The notes under the pieces: generated by a model | What the model was told of the DNA's origin: nothing | The model's input: the letters and a program-made list of their open reading frames with translations, nothing else | Databases searched by the model: none | Assembly (NCBI RefSeq): GCF_937616625.2 | Contig: NC_065572.1 | Coordinates: forward strand, 69,748,653 to 69,812,652 | Length of the DNA: 64,000 nucleotides | From: Mercurialis annua | Lineage: Eukaryota > Streptophyta > Magnoliopsida > Malpighiales > Euphorbiaceae | Direction: 5' to 3' | In this document: in pieces, positions 1-22,767 of the stretch | Numbering within the stretch: the stretch's first letter is position 1 | How the letters are laid out: each line of letters starts with the position of its first letter | Position numbers and translations under genes: made by a program

Positions 1-59
1 TATTTAATATAAGTTCCACTTGCAATTTATTTTTAATTTATTCATTAATGAATTTTAAA

Positions 60-172
60 TACGGATAATATAGGAAAATTGAGTGTAAAAGTTAATTAAT
101 TTTTGAAAGTGGACAAGAGTTTTGAGACAAAAAAATTTCTCAAAGTGGGCAAATCTATTGAGACGGGGGGAG
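60..172. repeat. Right end of a Stowaway-like MITE, cut by the window start
   Basis: The sequence ends in GAGACGGGGGGAG followed by TA at 173-174. This resembles the conserved GGGACGGAGGGAG-TA end of the two complete Stowaway elements elsewhere in the window. The matching left end would lie before base 1 or is lost. The assignment rests on this short terminal match only, and the left boundary given here is arbitrary. Confidence 0.4.
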
Positions 173-173
173 T

Positions 174-1626
174 AGTTTAATATAATATGAAAAATTAAAA
201 AGGTCAATTTATATCAATTATGAGTGTGATTATATGATTAGGACTGATTCATACAAAGTGTTGGTAGAATTCTTTTTTTCAAAAGGTGGTTCTATGTGGC
301 TTCGCCCTTGGCAATATTTATTGTTTTTCAGGTATAACAACATCTGACATTACGAAGACTATATGAAGATGCCTACATTAAAAAAAATTGAATCGTTAAA
401 AACAACTTATACTATTACATTAGCTACCATTCGCTTATCATTGTTCTCAATTTTTGTTAAGCGAATGTGTAATTAAATGCTCAATAAAGTGGCTAAATAT
501 TCATATATTATTTTTAGTTAGTTTATAAACTTGTCGTGTACTCTTTTTTTCCTGTACACTGAAATAAAATCAATTCTGTCAAAAACAAAATAGGTCTTAA
601 CCATAAAATTGGCTAGAAAACTCAAAAGCAATAGCGCTATAGCCAAAGGACTCGAAATTCTTTACAAAAGTGAGAAAAAAAAATCAGCAAAATATCATAT
701 TTCTGCAAATGATAGTCCGTATTTATAGGAGTCTCGTCCTCGTGAACATTGGGTGTTGTTATAAGAATGAAATTATGCACACCATTGCACAATTGAACAA
801 ACCCTCGTTCAAAATAAGAGGATCGGGTAACAAATGACACAAGTTGTAAAATAAATAATTATAAAGATCAATTTGATACGGAGGAGGATGAAGAATGAAG
901 GCCAGATCAAGAGGGCATGATTTCATTCTGATATCATTGAAAGGAGAAAACTAAGCTGGAAACTTCAGGCAAAACGAGGCAAAAGGTTTATTAGAAAGTC
1001 ACAACAATAAAAAAAAAGAGCACCTATTAAAAAAATTATGACTAGTAAACCCAACAAAATAACAGTAATAATAATACTAGTAATAAAATAATTAGTCAAT
1101 ATGAACAGATTATATCTAATAGAAAATACTCATAATGACCACAAGTAAAGCACATATAAAGTTAAAGCACAGGAGCATCACCACATGAAACATTAGTCAA
1201 TCATTCCATTCCATTACATTACATGTTACTGTCTTCACTTCTTCCATGTCCCATAAGTTTAAACATTAAAATCATACTGCTACTTCGCTTATTGTTTGAC
1301 TACCACAGCTCCATAAAGAATATTAAACAATACTACAATATATTCACATCGTCTTCGGTTTGTTTTTCTCTCCTCTAATCTATTTGGTGATGTTAATAAC
1401 TTAAATTCAAAAGGAAATGCTCTTCTTGACTGGAAAAAGTGGACGGAAGATGTAACAGTAGCCTTCAGGCAACTGTACCAACCATCCCCGAACTCGGGAT
1501 AATTAAATATAATTTAGAAAACCTATACTTCAACTTACAAGGCAAAATGGCTCCTCAACGAGCCCCGAGTTGGTAAAGGATCCAGGAGAATCAACAGAAA
1601 CTGAGAAGCTTTTGTACAAAGAAAAT
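174..1626. other. Intergenic, 3' flank of the AAA ATPase gene
   Basis: AT-rich sequence with no convincing ORF or RNA gene. A 67-codon minus-strand frame at 637-840 has no recognisable domain and is probably chance. The 3' UTR of the ATPase gene must lie here, just below 1627, but no clear poly(A) signal could be chosen. Confidence 0.5.
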
Positions 1627-12049
<10,423 letters not shown>

Positions 12050-12900
12050 GACTCTCTGGTTTCACACTTTTTTTTTCTCTTTTTTTTTTTCTCTCTATTT
12101 CTTCAATACTTCCTCCATTCAGCTCATAGATATATCATTTAGTTTTTTAATTTTAATTATAGTGAATTAATATTTTATTTTATTTTTTATTTGGGGGGTA
12201 GTGAACTCTTTGGTGTGGTTGGTGCACGAAAATTCGATGCTTCTGGATGTGTGTGATTAAACGGCGTGTGGTCACCGCAATAAGAAAGCGGCTATTGGCG
12301 GTGTCATTCAGCTAAAGTTATAGTAGGTTCATGGAGCTCAATGGACTATTCTGTCTTTTTGTTGTGACAATTGAGCTGCGGAGTGTACAAAATTGTTTCA
12401 AATTTAAATTCTTAACTTACATTTTATAATAAGTAAATATAAACTCTACTACTTAAAAATTAGAATGTATATTAGATTTACATAAAATATACTAATATAT
12501 TTGGTTTAGATGTGTTCGTCCAGAAATATTTCCGACTTAAATTCTTAAATTTATAGATGGGGTCGATTTGAGGTTTGATGGTTTAATAAACTTGCGAAAA
12601 GATATTCACAAGTCTTTCTTGATTAAAAGACTGAACCAAATAAACTAACAGAATTAATGTGGGAGTTAAGAAACTCAAACGAAATTTATATTAAAACTAC
12701 TCCTAAATTTAAAAAATTGGGGACTGCGGGATAAAAAGCATTGGACTTGATTTTAATTGATTAATTCATGATCCATAATAATGAATGCCCTAAGCTATTT
12801 ATAGCTCTACAAAATAAAAACTCCTAATGTAAGTCTAACTAATATTCTTAAGGGAAAACACTCCTAATGAGTTTTGAACTCTTATTTAAAAATCAGAAAA
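12050..12900. other. 5' flank and probable promoter of the AAA ATPase gene
   Basis: Pyrimidine-rich tract (TTTTTTTTCTC type) lies directly upstream of the start at 12049 and probably belongs to the 5' leader as read on the minus strand. Further upstream the sequence is AT-rich with no ORF. No TATA box can be assigned with confidence. Confidence 0.4.
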
Positions 12901-12924
12901 CTAATCTAAAAGTTTTTATTGGGC

Positions 12925-13803
12925 CTAAAATCCTAAATAAGCCCATACGATGCTATGATCCATGTCTTTTTTTGGGTCGGTGTAAACAATGTCCCCACAA
13001 GCCTGAAATGACAATTTTGGACTTGTTCTATTAGGTCCATGCAAGCCCATTTCTTCTAAAGTCTGATTACCTATGGCCCATTTCTTTTTAGCCCATAGTG
13101 CGTGCATCCATATACCGTTTGGTACCTCTCAATGCCATGTCAGCATGAGTTGTCATTCCACTATCCCCATGATGAACTCTTCGGTTACCCCTAACTTTAC
13201 TTTTAAGGAAAATCACAAGTCGTTTTGTCATTAACAAAATTTTCGCATCCTCCAAAGTTCTTCTTCTCTTTTTTTGCAACTTCAAGCTCTTTGTATTCTC
13301 AAGAATCCTAGTAAGTAATCGCCCTTCATTCATTTAAGTTCCCCTTTATCTCTTTTAATGAGCGATCTCTTTTGCTCCAGCTCCTAATAGTTGCTCAAAA
13401 TACCAACCTCGCCGCAAAAGTGACCACTAAGATTTCCGGCATCCGCTCTTCTACCCCTACCACCGAGTTCAAGGTATTAACCGACGCTAGAGATAATCAA
13501 ATTTGTGTTGGACCAATACTGACTTCGCCAAGTGAACTGTGTGAAGCTACCATTCCTTGCCACGACGGGGTACCATCATGCTTCGCCCAACCTCACCAAT
13601 CTTATATCTGGCTTGATGCAACCTTCAAAAATTGGCTGATAGAGCATGCAGGGTTCCAGAGTTGGCAGTTAGACTATAAGAACATTTCGTCCCTGTTTGG
13701 AAAACAATGGGCATATACGATCTTATTGACCTTTGTAAAGTTAGTCGCCCCATCGTCAAACACTATATCATGGATACTTCTCTATTCTAGTCAAGCGATA
13801 TAA
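12925..13803. other. Unidentified degenerate ORF region
   Basis: The GC content rises here compared with the flanks and several medium frames are open on both strands: minus 12925-13333 in two frames and plus 13372-13803 (143 codons). The plus frame contains QSYIWLDATFKNWLIEHAGF and no domain I recognise. The mixture of strands and frame breaks suggests an old transposon or gene remnant rather than a working gene. No inverted ends or target duplications were found. Confidence 0.3.
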
Positions 13804-15250
13804 CACTATATCATGGACACCATCACTCTACACTAATAACAAACATATTTATAAAAATATCCTACTATATATAAAAATATTATCTCATTTTATATTAAAT
13901 TTTTACATAACCACACTCACTCTTCTCTCTTTTTCTCTCAAAATTCTATCTTGTTATAATTTTCTTTTCCCTTTACTTTTCCATTCGTTTCTTCCGGTCG
14001 CTTTTCCATTCGCGCTTCCGTTCGTCTATTTCTAGTGGATTTCTCGTATCTTCCATTCGCTTTTTTCGTTCATCTCTTTCGTTCGCGTTTTTTATTTGTC
14101 TTTTTTGTTCGCACTATGAATTTTTCGACATCATTTTTAGATTTTTTTTAGATTTTTTGTTATCATTTAAATATTTTGTAAATAAATTATTGTAGATCTA
14201 TTATTTTTCTATTTATAAAATTCTTTTATTATTCATATAATAAATTTGTCTTGTTTTTTATTATAGATTTCTTCTTTTATATTTATGCAACTGATTTTAT
14301 AAACAAGGAATGATTTATGATGTATTTACAGTGTTTTTATGTTTTATTTACGTTATATTATATTTCTGGTGCATTAATAGTGTATTAATGGTGTTTTTTT
14401 GATTTACGTATGTTTTTCTGGTAATTTTTTGGTATATCTGAATTTTTCTGGTGTATTTGTAATGTTTTTATGACATGCACAATAAAAACACTAAAAAACA
14501 CAAAAGATACACTAACGATATTCTGTAAAAACATCATAGTTACACTAATAAAACACAACAGATGCACTAACAAAAAATGATAAAAAAAACATAGAGCATA
14601 AATCAGTAAAAAGGTGAAAAAAAAATTAAAATTAAGATATTTTTGGTAAAAAAAATATTTTGGTAAAAAAAAAGGAAATACATCACTAAAAAATGAAAAA
14701 ACAATATATGTAAAAAAAATTAAAAAAAGTATTTTTGGTAATAAAAAAGATAGAAACTATAATTATGTTAAAAATAATTCGTAATAAAAAACAAAATAGT
14801 GTACGGTAAAAAGTTTCCTCATATTTTATCTCTATATCTTAATTATTGGGATTGAGTTTCGAATATTAGTTTGTTAAAATTAGTTTTTTTTTCTTTTAAT
14901 GCATGTATTGCTGCTATTGATGTTAATGATGTATGCATTATATGTGCTGCAATATTTTCAATTTTTTATTTTATATATTAAAATCTATTCTTTGTGTTTT
15001 GATTCCATGAAAGGAATTCTCTATCTTTATATTTTTATCAACATCAAATCTTTAAAAATTAGAAAAAACATACGTAGTGATGTTTTTCTGTAGGTCTGAT
15101 GATATTAAAATGACAATTTTTTTCATTTTTTTTAAATCTATCCAAACTCGTATAAAATTGTAAATTTTAAAATATTTGATAAAAATCTATTTAATATCTA
15201 AAATTAATTTGATATTTTTTAAAATTCATTTACTCGAATCAGGTGACATC
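13804..15250. other. AT-rich, low-complexity intergenic stretch
   Basis: Contains a pyrimidine-rich run with recurring TTCCRTTCGC-like words (about 13970-14110), then degenerate AGTGTTTTTA / TAAAAACACT words near 14330-14580 that give weak pairing. Frames that stay open here are of low-complexity composition. No supported gene. Confidence 0.5.
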
Positions 15251-15255
15251 TTAAT

Positions 15256-15430
15256 TAGGGGTGTGCATTTGTAATTTCGGTTCGGTTGTTATTTGTCAAA
15301 ATCGGCGGTGTTGAATTGTCCATGTATTGAAAACCAAATTGTTATCTTTTATAGCCAAAATCGAACAATTTAAAACTGAAATTTGTGGAACGGTTGGTAC
15401 TTTGGTTTGGGTCTTTCAAACGGGCCTTCG
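15256..15430. mobile_element. hAT-like terminal fragment
   Basis: Begins TAGGGGTGTGCAT and continues with CGGTTCGGTT-type words, like the left end of the complete hAT element at 20769. No right terminus or target duplication could be paired with it, so it is treated as a truncated end. Confidence 0.4.
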
Positions 15431-15589
15431 ATTTGGACAATTTGCAAATGAAAAAATTACATACACATAACATAAATTTACAAGAAGGACACAATAAATT
15501 ATGAATGTATATAATCTCCCTTAATACAAATTTATTATTCCCATAAATATACAAATGAACAAAGGAGCAATGTATCAATTATGTCAATT

Positions 15590-18500
15590 CATATATACAA
15601 AATCAAATCAGTTAAAAATCAACTATAGTGGGCCAAAATTGTTAGTTAATTTTAGAATAATCTCACGACAATGCTTGTTGCATATCAACATAATTGGAAT
15701 GGAAGCAGTTACGACATTATAGTAAAGGAAGTATGCGTATATGGGCTTAGAAATTTCATCTCAACATTAAAAACCATTACAACGAGACGATAGTAGATAC
15801 AGAAAAATATTTTGATCAGTTAAACATATGCTCAAAATAATAATTTATCCTTTCATTTGCAATGTGAATATGTGATATTTAATATTAACTAAACGCATTA
15901 TAAAAAAATATTGTTAGATCCATTTGGATTTTTGACAAAACCCGAAAATATAAATTCACCTAGCCATTGTAGTTTCAAGAAGCCTATGGTGCAGTGCAAG
16001 CCACTAGCAACAACAGCAAATTAAAAACCAGACCTAAAGGTAACCGCCTCAGCCACAAAACTCAAACAATCACAAAATATTATGCACAACAAGCCTAATA
16101 TTGTTGCATGTTTGTTGTTGAAAAAGAAGAGCATAACAATATATATAAAGCCTCGGCCTGCAAAAGAGTAAAGAACCGTTTGCTTTCAAATATAAAGGCA
16201 AGGCAAGACTGTTAAATTTAAGGTTAAATGTCTCAAATATACGATATTTTTGTGTTCTTTTTTAATTGTATCCCAACTTATTAGAATTATTAATTTTATC
16301 TAAATGTCTATCTTTAAATTACAATAGCACCAGAAAATCATTAAATTCATCTCTTTTATTTTAATTAGAGAAACACTCACTTCATTTCATCTAAAAAAGA
16401 ACATTAAAACCCCCTCTTGTACTTCGTTAACATGAGATAAAAAAAAAAGGAGTACACATATATTTGAAGTTGCAATTTTAAATTACCAACCATATTCATC
16501 TCTTTATATTCACTTATGTTAAACTTTTTTCATTAATTAACTATTAATTAAATAAATAAAATACTATATATCTTTTGAGGTTTCATATATTTTATTAATT
16601 GATTTATATATGCAAATCAAATCAGTTAAAAATCAACTAGAGTGGCAAAATTGCTAGTTGATTTCATAATAATCCCACAACAATGCTTGTTACATATCAA
16701 CATAATTGGAGTAGAAACAGCTACACCATTATAATAAAGGAAGCACACGTATATGGCTTAGAATTTCAGCTCAATATTAAAAAGCATTGCAACAAGAAGA
16801 TAATAGATACAGAAAAATATTTTGATCAATCAAACATATGTTCAAAATAATAATTTATCCTTTCATTTGCAATGTGAATATATGATATTTAATATTAACT
16901 AAACGTACTATAAAAAAATATTGTTAGATCCATTTGGATTTTGGATAAAACCCGCAAATATAAATTCACATCCACTCAGAGCCCGTTGTAGTTCCAAGAA
17001 GCCTGTAGTGCAATGCAAGCCACTAAAAGCAACAACAAACTAAAAACCAGACCAACAGGTAATCAGCTCAGCCACCAAAATCAAGCAATCATAAAATATT
17101 CTGCACATCAAGTGTAGTGTTCTTGTATGTTTGTTATTGAAAAAGAATAGTAGAACATTATATATAAAGCCTCAACCTGCGAAAGAGTAGGGAATCGTTT
17201 GCTATTAAATGCAGAGGAAAGGCAAGACCAGCTTGAATCCGCAAAAATATAGTGCTAGGGCCAGGTTTGGGTAGGAAATGTAAAGCCCGAGCCGGGCTCG
17301 GGCCGCGCTTGGGCTTGTAAAAAAAATAAAGAAAGCTCATCGGCCCGGGTCCGAGCTCGGCCCGGATCTGAGCTCGGCCCATGAACAGGTCTACTTATAC
17401 ATAAATTTAGTATTTATTATAAGATTAACTAAACTCCTAAATCATTTGTTTCAAAGTGAAAATTACACACAATTGGTTTGCTTTTTAGCATGCTCGTATT
17501 TCGCAAATCACTGTTTGGTCCCTTGCTAAAATTAAAAGACGCTAACAAATACATAGTTTATAACCTAAAGGTATATTTTTATAACTAAAAGTACATTTTA
17601 TAATAATTTGTATTGTTATTATCTAATGTGTGTGAAACTGAGAGCGAATTATTTTGTATTTACTGATATTTTTGAAACAAGACCGGGTCGACCGCAAATA
17701 TAATATTATTAGATCCGTTTGGATTTTTGATAAAACCCGCAAGTATAAATTCATCTCCACTCAGAGACCGTTGTAGTTTCAAGAAGCATATGGTGCAGTG
17801 CAAGCCGCTAACAGCCTCAACAAACTAAAAACAAGACTTACAGTTAACCACCTCAACCACCAAATTAAAGCAATCACAGAATATCCTGCATAGCAAGTCT
17901 AGTATTCTTGTATGTTTGTTATTGAAAAAGAAGAGTAGAACATTATATATAAAGCCTCAGCCTGCAAAAGAATAGATAACCGTTTGCTATTAAATGCAGA
18001 GGCAAGGCAAGACCAACCTGAACCCGCAAAAATATAGTGTTAGGGCCGGGTTTGGGTAGGAAATGTAAGACCAGAACCGGGAATGGGCTTGTAAAAAAAA
18101 TAAAAAAGCCCGTTGCGCCCAGCCTGAGCATAGCCTGAACCCGGCCCATGAACAAGTCTGCTTATACATAAATTGAAATACTTGTTATAAGATTAACCAA
18201 ACGCACAAATCGCTTGTTGCAAAGTCAAAATTACACACAATTGGAATTTGCTTCTTAGCATGCCCGTAATTCGCAAATCACTATTATGTTCCTTGCTAAA
18301 ATTAAAAGACGCTAACAAATACACAATTTATAACTTAAAGGTACATTTTTATAAGTAAAATTACATTTTATAGTAATTTGTATTGTTATTATCTAATGTG
18401 TGTGAAATTGAGAGCGAATTATTTTGTATTTACCGGTATTTTTGAAACAAGACTGGCCGCAAATATAATATTGTTAGATCAATTTGGATTTTTGACAAAA

Positions 18501-19940
18501 CCCGCAAATATAAATTGACCTCTACTAAGAGCCCGTTGTAGTTTCAAGAAGCATATGGTGCAGTGCAAGCCACTAACAGCATCAGCAAACTAAAAATAAG
18601 ACCTACAGGTAACCAACTTTGCCACCAACTCAAGCAATCGCAAAATATTCTGTATAGCAAGTCTATTGTTCTTGTATGTTTGTTGTTGAAAAAGAAGAGT
18701 AGAACCGTATATATAAAACCTCAGCCTGAAAAAAGAGTAGAGGACCATTTGCTATTAAATGCAGAGGCAAGGCAAGATCGAGCCAAAACCTGCAAAAATA
18801 CATTGTTAGGGCCGCGTTCGTGTAGTAAATGTAAAGCCCGAGCCGGGCACGGACCGGTCTTGGGCTTGTAAAAAAATTAGAAACCTATCGAGCCCAGTCT
18901 GAGCCCGGCTCATGAACATGTCTACTTATACATAAATTGAAGTACTTGTTATAAGATTAATCAAACTCACAAATTGCTTGTTTCAAAGTCAAAATTACAC
19001 ACAATTTGAATCTGCTTCTTAGAAATGCCCATGATTCGCAAATCATTGTTCGGTCCCTTGCTAAAATTAAAAGACACTAACAAATACATAGTTTTTAACT
19101 TAAAGGTACATTTTTATAAGTAAAAGTACATTTTATAATAATTTGTATTTTTATTATCTAATATGTGTGAAACTGGGAGCGAATTATTTTATATTTATCG
19201 GTTTATTTTTGAAATAAGATTGGGCCAGCTGCAAATATAATATTGTTAGATCCATTTGAATTTTTTACAAAACCTGCAAATATAAATTCATCTCCACTCA
19301 GAGCCTATTGTAGTTTCAAGAAGCATATGGTGCAATGCAAGTCACTAACAGCAGCAAACTAATAACCAGACCTACAGGTAACCAGTTCAGCCACCAAACT
19401 CAAGCAATCACAAAATATTTTGCACATAATGTTCTTGTATGTTTATTGTTGAAAAAGAAGAGTAGAACAATATATATAGAGCCTCGGCTTGCAAAAGAGT
19501 AGAGAACCGTTCGCTATTAAATGCAAAGGAAAGGTAAGACCGACTCGAACCCCCAAAAATATAGTGTTAGGGCCGGGTTTGGATAAGAAATGTAAGGCTT
19601 GAGCCTGACTCGAACCCGGCCTATGAACAGGTCTACTTATACATAAATTGTAGTATTTATTATAAGATTAACTAAACTCCCAAATCGTTTGTTTCAAAGT
19701 GAAAATTACACATAATTGGAATTTGCTTTTTAGCACGCCCGTATTTCGCAAATCACTGTTCGGTCCCTAGCTAAAATTAAAAGACGCTAACAAATACATA
19801 GTTTATAACCTAAAGGTATATTTTTATAACTAAAAGTACATCTTATAATAATTTATATTGTTATTATCTAATGTGTGTGAAACTGAGAGCGAATTATTTT
19901 GTATTTACCGATATTTTTGAAACAAGACTGGGCCAACATG
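15590..19940. repeat. Tandem array of five units, mainly about 770 bp each
   Basis: The anchor TTAGATCCATTTGGATTTT recurs at about 15915, 16925, 17708, 18475 and 19246, giving spacings of about 1010, 783, 767 and 771 bp. Each unit then has GTTTCAAGAAGC, a purine-rich GAAAAAGAAGAG, a TATATATAAAG box followed by CCTC, and TTTGCTATTAAATGCA. Units 2-5 continue with a GC-rich block of GGGCC/GCCCG words (reduced in unit 5) and an AT-rich tail. Units 1 and 2 also share about 330 bp upstream of the anchor (15590-15916 and 16600-16926). Unit 1 loses similarity after about 16215 and is followed by unrelated AT-rich DNA to 16600. No long ORF is conserved; short minus-strand frames at 17158-17382 and 17943-18155 recur only because the DNA recurs. 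Confidence 0.85.
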
Positions 19941-20768
19941 TTAGACCGAGTTAATCGGGAACCTGTAAGTTGTTCGGTCCAGTTTTATATTCAAACCCAA
20001 AAGTTCAAAAATCGGGTCAAAACTTGATTGAATCGGAAAATAACCGATTTATTGCTATAAACGAATGAATCCGGTTTTTAAAAAACTGCTTAAAACGACA
20101 TAAGTATGTTAGCGGGACTACATTTTCTCTAACCTGTTTTTTGTCCCTTTTATGTAAGATGGAATAGGAGATTTTTCTTTTAAAATAAAGTAAAAATATT
20201 AAACATTTGCTATTATATTATTTAAAACTACAAATTCATGCCAGTCTACCCAATTCTAGAGCTATTTTTTGAATTCTTTTTATGCCCTTATGATACTATT
20301 CACATTCTTTTTATTTTAAACATATTTATTTATTATTTCAAATAGTTTGATAATCGTTCTTTAAAAAAAGTGGGCTGTATGATTATTCTCTAAAAAGATG
20401 GTTTATATAATTGTTCTCTATAAAAGTGGCTGATATAATTGTTCTCTAAAAAAAGTGGTTTATAATTTATTTATTTTGTCTATCAATTATATTTTTATTT
20501 ATAAAATTTTAAATTATTTTATTTTAATAATTGTTAATTATATTAAAAAATTGCTTATTAATAATTTAAAAAAGTGATTAATAATTCTTGTTGCTGTTGC
20601 TAGTACGAGAAGTCCATGATGAATGTGCAATATGAATGGTTGAGACTTGGGTGGGCCACACTCCTCTTGTTTTGGAACTTTGATTGAAAAAGATCAGACG
20701 ATTAATACTAATAGACAACACAAACCACTAATTTAATTTGCTTCGGTTCTTGTTAGGATAAGTTCAGC
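19941..20768. other. AT-rich spacer with a short minisatellite
   Basis: Between 20350 and 20465 a unit of about 27 bp built on ATAATTGTTCTCTAAAAAAG is repeated about four times with point changes. The rest is AT-rich with no supported gene. The last eight bases (20761-20768, AGTTCAGC) are the left target duplication of the hAT element that follows. Confidence 0.6.
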
Positions 20769-21264
20769 TAGGGGTGTGCACGGTTCGGTTCGGTGCGGAG
20801 TGTGATTTGTCAAAACCGAATCAAACCACCCCTAATTAATAAAAACCAAACCACCTATTTCGGTGAACGGTTTTTCGGTTCGGTACACCGAATTTTCGGT
20901 TTTAACTGACCGAACCGAGCCGTTTAACCGAAATTTTAGAAGTATCAAACTTAAAAAAAATCAGAGCAGAGACCACAAATATGAAGAAAAAAATCAAAAC
21001 AGGAGAACACAAATCTGAAATTAATCATACAAATTCAATAATAATTCAAACCAAATTCTCCATAGGTACAAATTCAAAAGCATAAACTAAAATATGCCTA
21101 TCACTCAAGAAATAAGAATTTTGATAAAATAAAAACTCAAAATTCAGAGCATAAATCATCAACTCATTCGGCGACCCATGAACGATCTTCACTCTTCTCC
21201 GATCTTCAATCATCATCTGATTACTCGCCTGAATTTCACTCTCCTTCGATATCACGAATATACA

Positions 21265-21299
21265 AAAGCCATGAGAGAGCAGAGTGAGGCGGAGATAAA
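21265..21299. repeat. 35-bp direct repeat, left copy
   Basis: Exact 35-bp sequence (AAAGCCATGAGAGAG...GAGATAAA) directly left of the nested insertion; identical to 21888-21922. It reads as a target-site duplication of unusual length. Confidence 0.9.
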
Positions 21300-21887
21300 A
21301 TGGGTGTTTGGTTCAGCCTTTTGGTGGAGTTTTTAGCTTTTGCTTTTCAAAAAGCTCCACTAAAGTGTTTGGTGAGAATTTCTAAAAGTTATTTGGAGCT
21401 TTTTGAACCTCTAACAGCTGCTTTTTGAAAAATTCCATTTTGGAGTTTTTTACCAACAGTTGATAGCTTTTTTAATATTTTTAATTACTTAGACAAAACC
21501 ACCCTTATTAGGATATATTATTTTTTAATTTATATATAATTATTTAAATTATTTTTAAATTATCTAATATTATTTATTTATATTAACAAAACTATAACTT
21601 AATTATTTTTTAAAATAAATCACAAATTTATCAAAAAAAATATCTAAATAAGTTTAAACTAAATGTTCCTTCTTATAAAAAAATAATTTTTAATATTTTT
21701 ATTAAATATTATATAGAATAATATATTTATAAATTAATAAATAAAAATAAAAACTATACCCTTTACAGCCATTTTATATATAAATAGTAAGAGCTAATCC
21801 AATATCACCAAACACGTATGGTCTATCAGCTATCAGCAAACAGCTAACAACTATCAGCTATAAGAAACAGCTAAACCAAACATGCCC
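21300..21887. mobile_element. 588-bp insertion nested in the hAT element, with TGTTTGGTT ends
   Basis: Starts ATGGGTGTTTGGTTCAGC; the reverse complement of its right end is GGGCATGTTTGGTTTAGC, so the ends are imperfect inverted repeats. Inner sequences near both ends are rich in AGCTTTT / CAGCTA words that can pair. It is flanked by exact 35-bp direct repeats. There is no ORF. The superfamily is uncertain because no standard plant DNA transposon makes a duplication of this length. Confidence 0.7.
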
Positions 21888-21922
21888 AAAGCCATGAGAG
21901 AGCAGAGTGAGGCGGAGATAAA
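21888..21922. repeat. 35-bp direct repeat, right copy
   Basis: Exact match to 21265-21299. After it the sequence continues GAAAGATGG, so removing the insertion and one repeat copy restores a continuous parent sequence. Confidence 0.9.
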
Positions 21923-22504
21923 GAAAGATGGAGAGGGGAAAAGAAAATTAGATAAAAAATGGAAGAAATTGCAAGTTTGGGTGAGGATGAGGGTGTGCGG
22001 CGGTGAAGTTATGTGAAATGTTAGGGTTTTATGCTTTAAGACAGTATGTATAGTGTCTTATGAAAATTAAAATAACCCCTATTAATGATTCGGTTTTTTT
22101 CGGTTCGGTGACCGAATTCAAAAAACAAACCGAAACCAAAAACCGCAATTTTTAAAAATCATAAACCAAACGCTCCATATTAACTATTTTTTATTCGGTT
22201 CAGATCGGTTTGGTTCGGTTCGACTCGATTTTTCGGTTCGACTCGGTTTTTGCTCACCTCTAAGTTCAGCCGTCAGAACGGCGGTGGTCTGTGCCTTTTA
22301 GGCTCTGATGGGAGCAAGTCCACGTGCTTATTATAATTCACTCATTTACTTTAACCATAAGCACTTGTTTATGCTTCATGCAAAATGACATTATTGATAT
22401 GTTCTTTTTGCAATAAATTAAAGTCACGTCTTATATAATTTGCAAGTTTTTTTGGCTAAAAAAATAATTATTCCTAAATTAATTTTAATGCAGAAAATCT
22501 TATA

Positions 22505-22767
22505 CTCCCTCCGTCCCACTTAAGAAGGGACATAGCCCTTATGCACATAGATTAAGAAAATAATAACTACTCTTGGCTTTTTTTATTTTACCCCTATTAA
22601 TTATTGTCTTATAATTTGTGTGTAGAGTATTAGCTTTAATTATAGAAAGAGAAAATGAGGGTATAAGAGAGAATTCCTTATAAAATGGCACAAAAATCAT
22701 GAATTGGCCTTCTTAAGTGGGACAAAAAAAATTGAGATATGTCCCTTCTTAAACGGGACGGAGGGAG
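22505..22767. mobile_element. Stowaway MITE, copy 1
   Basis: A 263-bp element flanked by TA (22503-22504 and 22768-22769), beginning CTCCCTCCGTCCC and ending GGGACGGAGGGAG. Its terminal inverted repeats are about 30 bp. This end is diagnostic for Stowaway (Tc1/mariner) MITEs. It is closely similar along its whole length to the copy at 42859-43119. Confidence 0.9.

Larger units (their letters stand above)
20769..22262. mobile_element. Non-autonomous hAT element with perfect 8-bp target duplication
   Basis: A 1,494-bp element bounded by AGTTCAGC at 20761-20768 and again at 22263-22270, an exact 8-bp duplication typical of hAT transposons. Its terminal inverted repeats are TAGGGGTGTGCA and, on the opposite strand at the right, TAGAGGTGAGCA. 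Both subterminal regions are packed with CGGTTCGGTT / AACCGAA words, the kind of clustered subterminal repeat used as transposase binding sites in hAT elements. It has no transposase ORF. The interior was itself hit by the 588-bp insertion at 21300-21887. Confidence 0.85.

Noticed and set aside
13372..13803. 143-codon frame as a plant mobile-domain or retrotransposon gag protein
   Set aside because: No motif could be recognised with confidence and neighbouring frames are on the opposite strand; kept only as an unidentified remnant.
17158..18155. Two similar Pro/Gly-rich minus-strand frames as paralogous small genes
   Set aside because: They repeat only because the 770-bp array repeats; the frames are not kept in all units.
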